This document shows positions 1 through 5,783 of a stretch of 9,391 nucleotides of DNA, piece by piece. The notes beneath the pieces were generated by a model, which had not been told where the DNA came from, did no database searches, and saw nothing but the letters and a program-made list of their open reading frames with translations. Positions within the stretch are counted from its first letter, which is position 1. Every line of letters begins with the position of its first letter. A program made the position numbers and the translations under genes. The stretch comes from Chloroflexota bacterium (GTDB lineage Bacteria > Chloroflexota > Anaerolineae > Anaerolineales > Villigracilaceae): contig JAJYOH010000200.1 in the NCBI GenBank assembly GCA_021796315.1, positions 1-9,391 of the forward strand. The letters run 5' to 3'.

Positions 1-261
1 GGCACGGATATTTTCACGGTCAAGAACGGATTGTTTCCGCCTGGCCACAAAACCCGGTTTTTGATCGGCAGGCAGGGTTTCAAGCAGACGCTCGGCAGGC
101 GAAATCTGTGTGCTACTCTGCCCGGGCTTAATTTCAATGCGCCCGCGGTAACTTTTGAGAAATTCCCGTTCCTTGATAACCGGCCTCGTCGTCGGATTGA
201 TGCCCTTTGTGATGGTCGAAATATCCTCGACAATTAGCAGGGGACCTTGAGCAGCGTTCAT
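1..261 (-). CDS. Unrecognised protein, N-terminal 87 residues (cut by left edge)
   Basis: An open frame starts at ATG 259-261 and runs without a stop to the window edge, giving at least 87 residues beginning MNAAQGPLLIVEDIS. The visible part is hydrophilic and soluble-looking, with no signal peptide or membrane segment, and contains many Arg/Lys (for example KSYRGRIEIKPG and VARRKQS). I do not recognise the family. LLIVEDIS superficially resembles the start of a response-regulator receiver domain, but what follows does not fit one. It lies 37 bp downstream of arginase on the same strand, so co-transcription is possible. The Shine-Dalgarno is poor (GGGGTAG about 9 nt upstream), and TAGAAT near the start could instead be a -10 box giving a nearly leaderless message. 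The uninterrupted frame and the spacing to arginase are the main support for a real gene. Confidence 0.6.
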   Translation of the reverse strand, partial: MNAAQGPLLIVEDISTITKGINPTTRPVIKEREFLKSYRGRIEIKPGQSSTQISPAERLLETLPADQKPGFVARRKQSVLDRENIRA

Positions 262-298
262 ACTTCTATTCTACCCCATTCTTTTTTATAGGCAGATT

Positions 299-1201
299 TT
301 AATCACCATTCCAAATGCGTTTGCCCAAAGCGGACAAAACAAATTCAACCGCCAATTCACCGGTCTGGTTTTGAATATCCAGGATGGGGTTGACTTCCAC
401 GATATCCATGCCGATCAAATTTTTTGTCTCGGCGATCATCTCGCAGGCCATGTGAACTTCGCGCTGGGTCAACCCGGCGGGCACAGGCGTACCGACGCCG
501 GGAGCATGGCGCGGGTCCATGGCGTCCATGTCGAACGAAAGATAGACACCGTCCACGTCGCGGCTGACTCGTTCGATGGCCTTTTCCAGCGCGGAGGTCA
601 TGCCAAGACGGTCGATCTGTTCCATGCCCATGACCATGACGCCGGCTTCGCGCAGGTTGGACTTTTCGCCCGGGTCGAGATCGCGCGCTCCGATAACGGC
701 CACCCGCTTCGGGTCCACGACTGGAAGCGGCTCGTCCCACAATTGGGTTAAGCGCGCGTCCCCAAACCCGCACAACGCGGCCAGCGGCATCCCGTGAATG
801 TTTCCGGATGGAGTTGTTTTCCCGGTGTTGAAATCTGCGTGCGCGTCGATCCAGATCACCCCAAGTTTTTTATGTTTGGCCGCGCCGCGAATGGACCCGA
901 GCGAAAGGCTGTGATCGCCGCCCAGCACGAGCGGAAAATGTCCGCCCTGAATCGATGTGGCAACCGCGCCTGCCGCGCGCCGCGACATGGGTACGATGCA
1001 ATCAATGTATTTGAGTTTGGGATCGTTGATCGTGCACATCTCGGCGATGGGCACCTCGATGTTGCCGTGATCTTCCACATCATATCCAAGCTCTTCAAGT
1101 TTCTTTTGCAGACGCGCGTATCGGATCGCGCTTGGCCCCATGTCCACACCGCGCCGGTCTGCGCCGAGATCAATGGGGATACCGATAATATCAATTTGCA
1201 T
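299..1201 (-). CDS. rocF: Arginase (L-arginine to L-ornithine and urea)
   Basis: This 300-residue cytosolic dimanganese ureohydrolase should hydrolyse arginine to ornithine and urea. The first residues (IDIIGIPIDLGADRRGVDMG, then PSAIR) are the classic arginase opening. The expected metal ligands are all present: H97 in GGDHS, D119, H121 and D123 in DAHADFN, and D224 and D226 in SFDMDAMDP. Substrate residues by comparison with human arginase are also present: N125, S132 and N134 in SGNIHG, H136, D176 in RDLDPGE, and E269 in EVNP. This set separates it from agmatinase and from the formimidoylglutamase HutG, the main alternatives in this superfamily. Length is normal. GGAGG lies 4 nt before the ATG, fixing the start. 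The gene diverges from the cytochrome b561 gene across a 144-bp intergenic region. HutI lies about 0.9 kb away on the same strand, a loose grouping of amino-acid nitrogen catabolism. Confidence 0.95.
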   Translation of the reverse strand: MQIDIIGIPIDLGADRRGVDMGPSAIRYARLQKKLEELGYDVEDHGNIEVPIAEMCTINDPKLKYIDCIVPMSRRAAGAVATSIQGGHFPLVLGGDHSLSLGSIRGAAKHKKLGVIWIDAHADFNTGKTTPSGNIHGMPLAALCGFGDARLTQLWDEPLPVVDPKRVAVIGARDLDPGEKSNLREAGVMVMGMEQIDRLGMTSALEKAIERVSRDVDGVYLSFDMDAMDPRHAPGVGTPVPAGLTQREVHMACEMIAETKNLIGMDIVEVNPILDIQNQTGELAVEFVLSALGKRIWNGD

Positions 1202-1281
1202 GTTGCCTCCGGTTTTGTAAGAGGCGGCTATTGTATCAAAAGTATTTCACCAGAGCCATGAGAAAAAGGTTTATGACAGGA

Positions 1282-1298
1282 AAATGACCTCGTCATTT
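1282..1298. promoter_or_regulatory. Perfect 7+3+7 palindrome between arginase and cytochrome b561 genes
   Basis: AAATGAC, a CTC spacer and GTCATTT form a perfect inverted repeat in the middle of the divergent intergenic region. A possible -10 (TATACT, 1318-1323) for the plus-strand gene follows it. The motif GGGAACTTT at 1310-1318 could alternatively be part of an ECF-type -35 element. Size and symmetry fit a dimeric repressor site. No regulator gene is present in the window, so the operator role is inference. Confidence 0.4.
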
Positions 1299-1345
1299 GG
1301 TGTTCATCTGGGAACTTTATACTTTCCGCAAAGGAGAATTAATAG

Positions 1346-1825
1346 ATGTCGAATTCAGTTGTTTCAAAAGCTAGCCGCTATCATCCCATTTCGGTGATCC
1401 TGCATTGGGCGGTGGTCTTGTTGATGTTTGCCGCTGTGCTGTTTGCCGGGGATGATGGAGGCGGAAACCTTGGGCTTCACACCCTTGTCGGCGGTATTAT
1501 TCTGGCGCTGATGTTGATCCGCTTTGCCATGCGTTGGATCGTCAAGCAGCCCGAATGGGCCAGCACGGGAAACAGTTTTCTTGATTTGGTAGGGAAGCTA
1601 ACGCATTTTGCTTTGTACTTTTTCACGTTCTCGATTCTTGCCACCGGCGCGTTCCTGTTCTTGAACGGCGGCCAGGGCGGCTTTCTTATCGGTGCTTTCC
1701 ACGCTTTGAGCTGGTTTGCGTTGTTCCTTCTGATCGTGTTGCATGTCGGCGCGGCGTTTTACCATCAGTTCTTCATCAAGGATAATTTGCTCGGACGAAT
1801 GTGGTTCGGCAGGCAGACAGAATAA
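1346..1825 (+). CDS. Cytochrome b561-family integral membrane protein
   Basis: This 159-residue protein matches the prokaryotic cytochrome b561 (CybB-like) family: small inner-membrane dihaem b proteins moving electrons between quinols and partners. It opens with RYHPISVILHWAVVLLM, the family's usual start in which a histidine sits at the edge of helix 1. Four hydrophobic segments are visible, at about residues 15-34, 46-66, 83-107 and 117-140. Haem-ligand candidates are H20, H45, H87, H133 and H140. AGGAG lies 9 nt upstream of the ATG. The gene stands alone on the plus strand, diverging from arginase and converging with a small membrane peptide across a hairpin terminator. The in vivo electron partner cannot be read from the sequence. 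A haem-binding subunit of a hydrogenase or formate dehydrogenase is the main alternative, but no such partner gene is adjacent. Confidence 0.85.
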   Translation: MSNSVVSKASRYHPISVILHWAVVLLMFAAVLFAGDDGGGNLGLHTLVGGIILALMLIRFAMRWIVKQPEWASTGNSFLDLVGKLTHFALYFFTFSILATGAFLFLNGGQGGFLIGAFHALSWFALFLLIVLHVGAAFYHQFFIKDNLLGRMWFGRQTE

Positions 1826-1845
1826 AGCGAAAGATTCAAAAGAAG

Positions 1846-1878
1846 AAGCGACAGTCCCATCCATGGCGACTGTCGCTT
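1846..1878. terminator. Bidirectional rho-independent terminator
   Basis: AAGCGACAGTC (1846-1856) and GACTGTCGCTT (1868-1878) form a perfect 11-bp stem with an 11-nt loop. On the plus strand the stem runs into TTTTGTT, ending the cytochrome b561 transcript. On the minus strand it is followed by CTTCTTTTG, serving the convergent small membrane gene whose stop codon is 3 nt from the stem. Confidence 0.85.
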
Positions 1879-1881
1879 TTG

Positions 1882-2097
1882 TTATATCAATTTGAAGTAG
1901 TGCAGCAGATACCACACAATCAGGATGAACAATATCGTCCCGCAACCGTGCCAGAAGAAGTGCACAACAAATTGCACGATGTGAGCAACGATGTGAAGGA
2001 AGTATCTCGCGATGATCACCACCAACAGCAGCGCAACGATGATGATCGCCCATTGAATGGCGGAATTTGACAATGGGTTGCTTAGGTCAATGTTCAT
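1882..2097 (-). CDS. Small two-helix membrane protein (71 aa)
   Basis: This short gene of unknown function encodes a very hydrophobic protein with a polar start (MNIDLSNPLSNS), a first membrane segment at about residues 13-32 and a second at about 48-66. The connecting stretch is rich in histidine and aromatic residues (RYFLHIVAHIVQFVVHFFWH). Histidines recur at 35, 39, 46 and 50, three or four residues apart and partly along one helix face, which could suit metal or haem contact, although this is only suggestive. A good AGGAG lies 6 nt before the ATG, and the gene ends beside a strong terminator, both arguing for a real gene. It begins 15 bp after the hutI stop, so the two probably share a transcript. 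No family name is recognised. Confidence 0.75.
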   Translation of the reverse strand: MNIDLSNPLSNSAIQWAIIIVALLLVVIIARYFLHIVAHIVQFVVHFFWHGCGTILFILIVWYLLHYFKLI

Positions 2098-2112
2098 ATC
2101 AACTCCTGAAAG

Positions 2113-3387
2113 TTATGCTGTCCGATAATAACCGACATCCACCGAATAAACTCGTCCACATTTGACAACCTGCTTGACCAGATTGGTTCCGTAGCGATAA
2201 CCAACGTGACGATAATCCGGGACATTGAGGATTAATAAGTCCGCTTGTTTGCCTTCCTCGAGCGAACCGATCTTATCGGACCTGCGAATGGCGTGCGCAG
2301 AATTGATCGTGGAGGCGGCAATGGCCTGGGCGGGAGTCAGCCCCATCGTGCGGCAAGCCAGCGCGATGACAAACTGCATCGACTCGTTCCAGGTAGTGCC
2401 GGGGTTGCAGTCGGTGGCGAGGGCAAAATATCCGTCTGCGGCGATGATTTTTTTGGCAGGCGTGTAATCGCGCTCGGCGAGTCCGAATGGCGTGCAGGGA
2501 AGCGAGACCGCGACCGTATCCGATTTGGCCAGCGCAGCAATATCCGCGTCAGATGTTTTGACGAGATGATCTGCCGAGGCCGCGCCCAACTCCGCTGCCA
2601 GCGACGCGCCGCCGAGATTGTCGAATTCATCAGCGTGGATCTTGAGCGGGAATCCCAGCCCCGCGGCTGTGGTCAGGACCTGACGCGATTGTTCCAAAGT
2701 AAAGGCTTTGTTCTCGCAGAAGACGTCCACAAAAGGCAAAGGCAGGCGCGGAGCATGAGTCTGCCACCAATCGTGAACAGTCGGAAGCATCGTGTCGCAA
2801 ACAAGATCAGTGTAACCTTGCGGGTCGTCTTTGAATTCAGGCGCGATGGCGTGCGCGCCGAGAAAGGTGATGGCGAGATCGAGCGGACTTTCATCGTCGA
2901 GGGCCAGCAGGGCTTTGAGCAGACGCAGTTCGGTGGCGGTTTGCAGGCCGTAACCAGTCTTGGCTTCGGCGGTGGTTGTCCCACAAGCAAACATTCGCAG
3001 CAAACGCGAGCGGGTCTGTGCGATCAACGTTTCAATGGAAGCAGCGCGCGTTTGTTTGACAGTGGAAATAATTCCGCCGCCTGCCGCCAGAATATCGAGA
3101 TAAGGCGTGCCCGCCATTTTCATCTCGAACTCGCTGGCGCGGTCACCCGCCCAGATGAGGTGCGTGTGCGGATCAACGAAGCCGGGCAGGATGACACAGC
3201 CGCTAGCATCCAGCGTTGGCTCATCTTTGTACGAGGCGCGCAGTTCATCAGTGGGACCAACCGCCACGATCTTTTCTTCGCGGATCAGGATTGCACCGTT
3301 TGGAATGATACCAAGCGTGCCAAGCGCGTGTCCGCGTTGCGGGCCGCCTGCAAGGGTCAGAAGTTGGGTGGAGGAGTGGATGAGCAT
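2113..3387 (-). CDS. hutI: Imidazolonepropionase
   Basis: HutI catalyses the third step of histidine degradation, opening 4-imidazolone-5-propionate to N-formimino-L-glutamate in the cytosol. The 424-residue product is an amidohydrolase-superfamily protein of normal length. It has the metal-binding H74 and H76 in PGFVDPHTHL, R83 of the substrate pocket, TTTAEAKTGYGL at about 137-148, H179 in FLGAHAIAPE, H251 and E254 in KIHADEF, H274 in SADHL and D326 in ATDCNPGT. These are the HutI-specific versions of the motifs, separating it from dihydroorotase or cytosine deaminase relatives. The start is ATG 3385-3387 with only a weak upstream GGAAA. No hutH, hutU or hutG is in the window. The restriction-modification pair ends just 29 bp upstream with no visible terminator, so hutI may be read from that transcript. 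A small membrane gene follows 15 bp downstream. Confidence 0.95.
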   Translation of the reverse strand: MLIHSSTQLLTLAGGPQRGHALGTLGIIPNGAILIREEKIVAVGPTDELRASYKDEPTLDASGCVILPGFVDPHTHLIWAGDRASEFEMKMAGTPYLDILAAGGGIISTVKQTRAASIETLIAQTRSRLLRMFACGTTTAEAKTGYGLQTATELRLLKALLALDDESPLDLAITFLGAHAIAPEFKDDPQGYTDLVCDTMLPTVHDWWQTHAPRLPLPFVDVFCENKAFTLEQSRQVLTTAAGLGFPLKIHADEFDNLGGASLAAELGAASADHLVKTSDADIAALAKSDTVAVSLPCTPFGLAERDYTPAKKIIAADGYFALATDCNPGTTWNESMQFVIALACRTMGLTPAQAIAASTINSAHAIRRSDKIGSLEEGKQADLLILNVPDYRHVGYRYGTNLVKQVVKCGRVYSVDVGYYRTA

Positions 3388-3422
3388 TTCAGTTTCCGGT
3401 GTTCAGTAATCAGTATTCAGTT
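3388..3422. repeat. 7-bp tandem repeat (TTCAGTA-like) between hutI and the methyltransferase gene
   Basis: Units at 3388 (TTCAGTT), 3402 (TTCAGTA), 3409 (ATCAGTA) and 3416 (TTCAGTT) lie in 7-bp register, with one degenerate unit at 3395. The array fills the whole gap between the two genes, and its last unit contributes the TGA stop codon of the methyltransferase (3417-3419). The core resembles the GATTCAGC arrays around the S23-type gene further right. Confidence 0.6.
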
Positions 3423-4349
3423 GACCGTGTGTGGAGTGTAAATCACATAATCGTCTTTGTGCGATTTCTCAAACAGAGCCATTTGTTTTTCTAATTGGAT
3501 ATCCATTTGCGGCATGGGGTTGTAGTTGAGGATAATCGCTTCGAGCATTGGATTGCGATTCTTTTCGCTTGCGCCTACATGATAGAAATGTTGGCGTGTC
3601 AAAATCGTGAAGCGATAAGCATATTTTTCAATTGCCAGATTTGAACGGTATTGATTGCTGTGCCATGTTGAAAGGATAAATTTTGCCGGAGTATTATCGA
3701 GCCATTCGTAAAGTTCCTGCTCATCTTGCTCTGACCACGAATTGAAATAATCAACGTGTCTGCCAATGTAAGGCGGGTCGCAATAAATAAAATCATTGGC
3801 TGATGCGGACGAAATGATTTTTTTGAAATCGGCGCAGATGAATTGCCAATCGTATTGACTGGTTGCCTGTGTCACATATTTGATTTGGTTTGTGATTTTG
3901 GTGACGTAGGCTTTGGCGAAACGTTCAGGTTTGTGACCAAACGGAACATTGAATCCGCCTTTCTTGTTGAAGCGCATTACGCCGTTGAAGCAAGCGCGGT
4001 TCAAGAAGAGTAAATCCAAAGGTTCGTGGTCTTTGTTAAATCGCTCGCGCACTTTATAGTAATGATCTTCGCCTTTTGCTTGAAGATATGTGCCTTCTTT
4101 TTCCAAAAATTCCTTGGCGATTCCGGCGGTAATTTTTTCCTGCTTGATGGCATTGTAGAAGTTGATAATGTGCGGATTTACGTCTGCAAAAATAGCGCGG
4201 CTCGGACGCATGTTGAATCCAACCACACCCGAACCCATAAATGGCTCAATCCATGTGCCGTCACTTTCGAGAACGGCATGGTCTTTGATCCAATCGACCA
4301 GTTTGGTCTTGATGCCCTGACATTTTAAGGGCGGGACGTTTACCGTCAT
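3417..4349 (-). CDS. EcoRV-type adenine-N6 DNA methyltransferase (predicted GATATC)
   Basis: This 310-residue D12-class N6-adenine methyltransferase should protect the host genome at the site cut by the adjacent endonuclease. PPLKCQGIKTKLVDWI opens the protein. The SAM-binding motif EPFMGSGVVGFN is at 35-46, FLNRACFNGVMRFN plus KKGGFNVPF at 115-137, and the catalytic CDPPYIGRHVDYFNSW at about 190-205. HFYHVGASEKNR appears near the C terminus. From memory these blocks match M.EcoRV almost word for word, and more closely than Dam or M.DpnII, so the predicted product is methylated GATATC. The start codon overlaps the endonuclease stop as ATGA (4346-4349), implying translational coupling. The stop falls in a short tandem repeat next to hutI. 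The gene is noticeably AT-richer than hutI. One GATATC site lies inside the gene itself (3498-3503). Confidence 0.93.
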   Translation of the reverse strand: MTVNVPPLKCQGIKTKLVDWIKDHAVLESDGTWIEPFMGSGVVGFNMRPSRAIFADVNPHIINFYNAIKQEKITAGIAKEFLEKEGTYLQAKGEDHYYKVRERFNKDHEPLDLLFLNRACFNGVMRFNKKGGFNVPFGHKPERFAKAYVTKITNQIKYVTQATSQYDWQFICADFKKIISSASANDFIYCDPPYIGRHVDYFNSWSEQDEQELYEWLDNTPAKFILSTWHSNQYRSNLAIEKYAYRFTILTRQHFYHVGASEKNRNPMLEAIILNYNPMPQMDIQLEKQMALFEKSHKDDYVIYTPHTVN

Positions 4350-5218
4350 TTCTGCACTCGCCTATTCTTGCGTGCAGGTTTCCTCGTCATTGGGTTGGCA
4401 AGTTTTTGGTCTTTCCCGCGATAAGCCAGATATTCTTTTAGTAATGTGATTTGCTTTACTTTGCCATCGGGTTTAGTTGTTTGGATTTTGCCATAATTCA
4501 TCCAATAATCATCGAACCATTTTTCGCCGAGCTTTTTGAAAACGCCATTGCCTTCCAAAATATCGCTTATTTTTGTGATGCTACCAATGTTTGCTGTATT
4601 AGAACTGCCTTGATAATCGCTGGCGATTTCCCATTTCTCGTGAACAAAGAATTCAAAATCATTGATGACGGATGTGATGGATTTCAACTCTTCCAAGCGA
4701 TAGGTTTTGGTTTCATCGCTTTTCTCGGAACCTGAACGTGAATAGATAATGCCAAGACAAAAATGTCCGAGATATTCACTGTAAGGAAATTGAATGTTCT
4801 TGTTGCTTTTGCGGTTGATGAAATATTCGCCGCGTGAACCAAGGGTAAAACCATTGCAGAATTCAGGATTGTCGGGCAGACGATACGTAGTTTTTAAATC
4901 AACAGCGAATTTGATACTTTCATCATCCGCGTTGACGAAAGACAAATCAGGATAATAGTTTTGCTGTTCAGCAAGAACAATGCGATAGTTGCTTTGATTG
5001 GCAAATTCAAGCAATTTCGGGAACAAGTGAATTTCAAGAATCTTGGAGACGATCTTTGTGTCTGCTGAAATTGTGTAAATGTTGCGGAACACATCAATAA
5101 AGCCTTTGATTGTCCATTGATCGTCGGGCGTGGAAACATGGCCTTTGAGAGTTTCGACGAATTCGGTTAGCGCTTGCTTGAATTCCGCTTTGAGCTGTTC
5201 TCGTTTTTGCTTTGGCAT
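4346..5218 (-). CDS. EcoRV-family type II restriction endonuclease (predicted GATATC)
   Basis: This 290-residue endonuclease is predicted to cut DNA at GATATC. Its PD-(D/E)xK core is YPDLSF with D91, then VDLKTTY with D107 and K109, and an upstream E62. The spacings D91-D107, D107-K109 and E62-D91 equal those of EcoRV D74, D90, K92 and E45. The minor-groove loop QQN (85-87) corresponds to EcoRV Q68-Q69-N70, and the recognition loop GSSNTANIGS (204-213) to GSGNTTNIGS. Family members are about 245 residues; this one has about 17 extra N-terminal residues and a basic tail (KPARKNRRVQK). ATG 5216-5218 is chosen because GGAG lies 6 nt upstream. Earlier in-frame GTG 5248 and ATG 5245 abut or overlap a TATAAT box and are unlikely starts. 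The first gene of an operon with the methyltransferase, it is AT-rich and probably acquired. Confidence 0.92.
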   Translation of the reverse strand: MPKQKREQLKAEFKQALTEFVETLKGHVSTPDDQWTIKGFIDVFRNIYTISADTKIVSKILEIHLFPKLLEFANQSNYRIVLAEQQNYYPDLSFVNADDESIKFAVDLKTTYRLPDNPEFCNGFTLGSRGEYFINRKSNKNIQFPYSEYLGHFCLGIIYSRSGSEKSDETKTYRLEELKSITSVINDFEFFVHEKWEIASDYQGSSNTANIGSITKISDILEGNGVFKKLGEKWFDDYWMNYGKIQTTKPDGKVKQITLLKEYLAYRGKDQKLANPMTRKPARKNRRVQK

Positions 5219-5230
5219 TTTTGTCTCCGT

Positions 5231-5264
5231 AATGAAATTATACATCACGCTGTGATGCAGGTAA
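5231..5264 (-). promoter_or_regulatory. Candidate promoter and palindromic operator of the restriction-modification operon
   Basis: On the minus strand a perfect TATAAT (plus 5237-5242) lies 19-24 nt before the chosen endonuclease start. A weak -35 candidate, GTTACC (plus 5260-5265 approximately), is 17 nt further upstream. The spacer is almost exactly filled by CATCAC-AGC-GTGATG (5243-5257), a perfect 6+3+6 inverted repeat placed where a bound protein would block RNA polymerase. The regulator is unknown; no C-protein gene is seen. Confidence 0.5.
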
Positions 5265-5304
5265 CGAAAAGCCGCCCCTTTCGGAGCGGCCTTTGATTAC
5301 CTGC
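5257..5304 (-). terminator. Rho-independent terminator in a long hairpin, downstream of the 5332-5709 gene
   Basis: Read on the minus strand, GCCGCTCC, a GAAA tetraloop and GGGGCGGC (plus 5271-5290) form an 8-bp stem followed by TTTTCG, a standard terminator for the gene ending at 5332. Outside it, GCAGGTAA (5257-5264) and TTACCTGC (5297-5304) form a second perfect 8-bp arm, so the whole 48 nt can fold as one hairpin. Its outer arm overlaps the -35 area of the restriction operon. Confidence 0.8.
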
Positions 5305-5331
5305 AATTGCACAACAAAACGATTTCTTTGA

Positions 5332-5709
5332 CTACTCCGCCGGGCCAATAAACTGAAAAAAAGCAAAAGCGATGGCGAAGAAGCCATAAATGACCACCGC
5401 CGACCAGCCAAGAACGTTCATGGTGCCGGAGAGCGTCCCGCCGATGGAAACGATTAAGCCAACGGCGCTGGAGATCAGAATGGACAATGTGATGGCGTTT
5501 CGCTCACTGGAGGCGGTCGCGTCGCGAGCCAGCAGGGTGACCAGGCCGGACATCAACAGTTGAACGCCGAAGAACTGGGCCAGCAATCTGTCTCCGGCTG
5601 TGGTGGTGATGCCGTATAAGAACAGCATGGTCTGTGGGATCAACAAAAGTCCCAGCGAGTATAGCAAAGCGATCAGTGAGTGGATCAAAAACAGGTTGCG
5701 AAGTTTCAT
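5332..5709 (-). CDS. Four-helix membrane protein of unknown function (125 aa)
   Basis: This small integral membrane protein has four hydrophobic segments at about residues 6-26, 38-60, 70-92 and 96-120. It begins MKLRNLFLIHSLIALLYSLG, then LLLIPQTMLFLYGI. The pattern of a LIPQTMLFLYG turn, a single GDRLLAQFFGVQLL segment and a C-terminal GWSAVVIYGFFAIAFAF matches a widespread unnamed family of about 125-residue membrane proteins. I know no function for it. ATG 5707-5709 is preferred over the in-frame TTG at 5715 because AAAGGAG lies 7 nt upstream of the ATG. A possible -10 (TAAAAT, plus 5737-5742) lies about 30 nt before the start, with a poor -35. It appears monocistronic, bounded downstream by a strong terminator and upstream by a 74-bp gap to the methyltransferase stop. 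Confidence 0.8.
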   Translation of the reverse strand: MKLRNLFLIHSLIALLYSLGLLLIPQTMLFLYGITTTAGDRLLAQFFGVQLLMSGLVTLLARDATASSERNAITLSILISSAVGLIVSIGGTLSGTMNVLGWSAVVIYGFFAIAFAFFQFIGPAE

Positions 5710-5783
5710 GGTCAATCTCCTTTAGTGGTTAAGTCTATTTTACAACAAGGAAGGAAAAACCCAATAGTCGTCCGAGGAAAAAC

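Noticed and set aside
31..237. Plus-strand 68-residue open frame
   Set aside because: It overlaps the minus-strand frame that has a start codon at 261, stays open to the edge and lies in line with arginase. The plus frame has no ribosome-binding site and an unnatural composition.
299..1201. Reading the arginase as HutG (formimidoylglutamase), given hutI nearby
   Set aside because: All arginase-specific substrate residues and the arginase N-terminal signature are present, so arginine is the better substrate.
1598..2053. Minus-strand 151-residue frame across the b561 gene and terminator
   Set aside because: It crosses a strong bidirectional terminator and overlaps two better-supported genes, and its sequence is low-complexity His/Arg/Gln.
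2245..3441. Long plus-strand open frame (398 codons) opposite hutI
   Set aside because: hutI is unmistakable on the minus strand. The opposite frame is a mirror effect of GC-rich codon usage, rich in Arg/Gly with no recognisable domain.
401..3503. Avoidance of GATATC as a sign of long-term residence of the restriction system
   Set aside because: I found two sites (401-406 and 3498-3503), close to the 2.3 expected by chance in 9.4 kb, so the window shows no avoidance.
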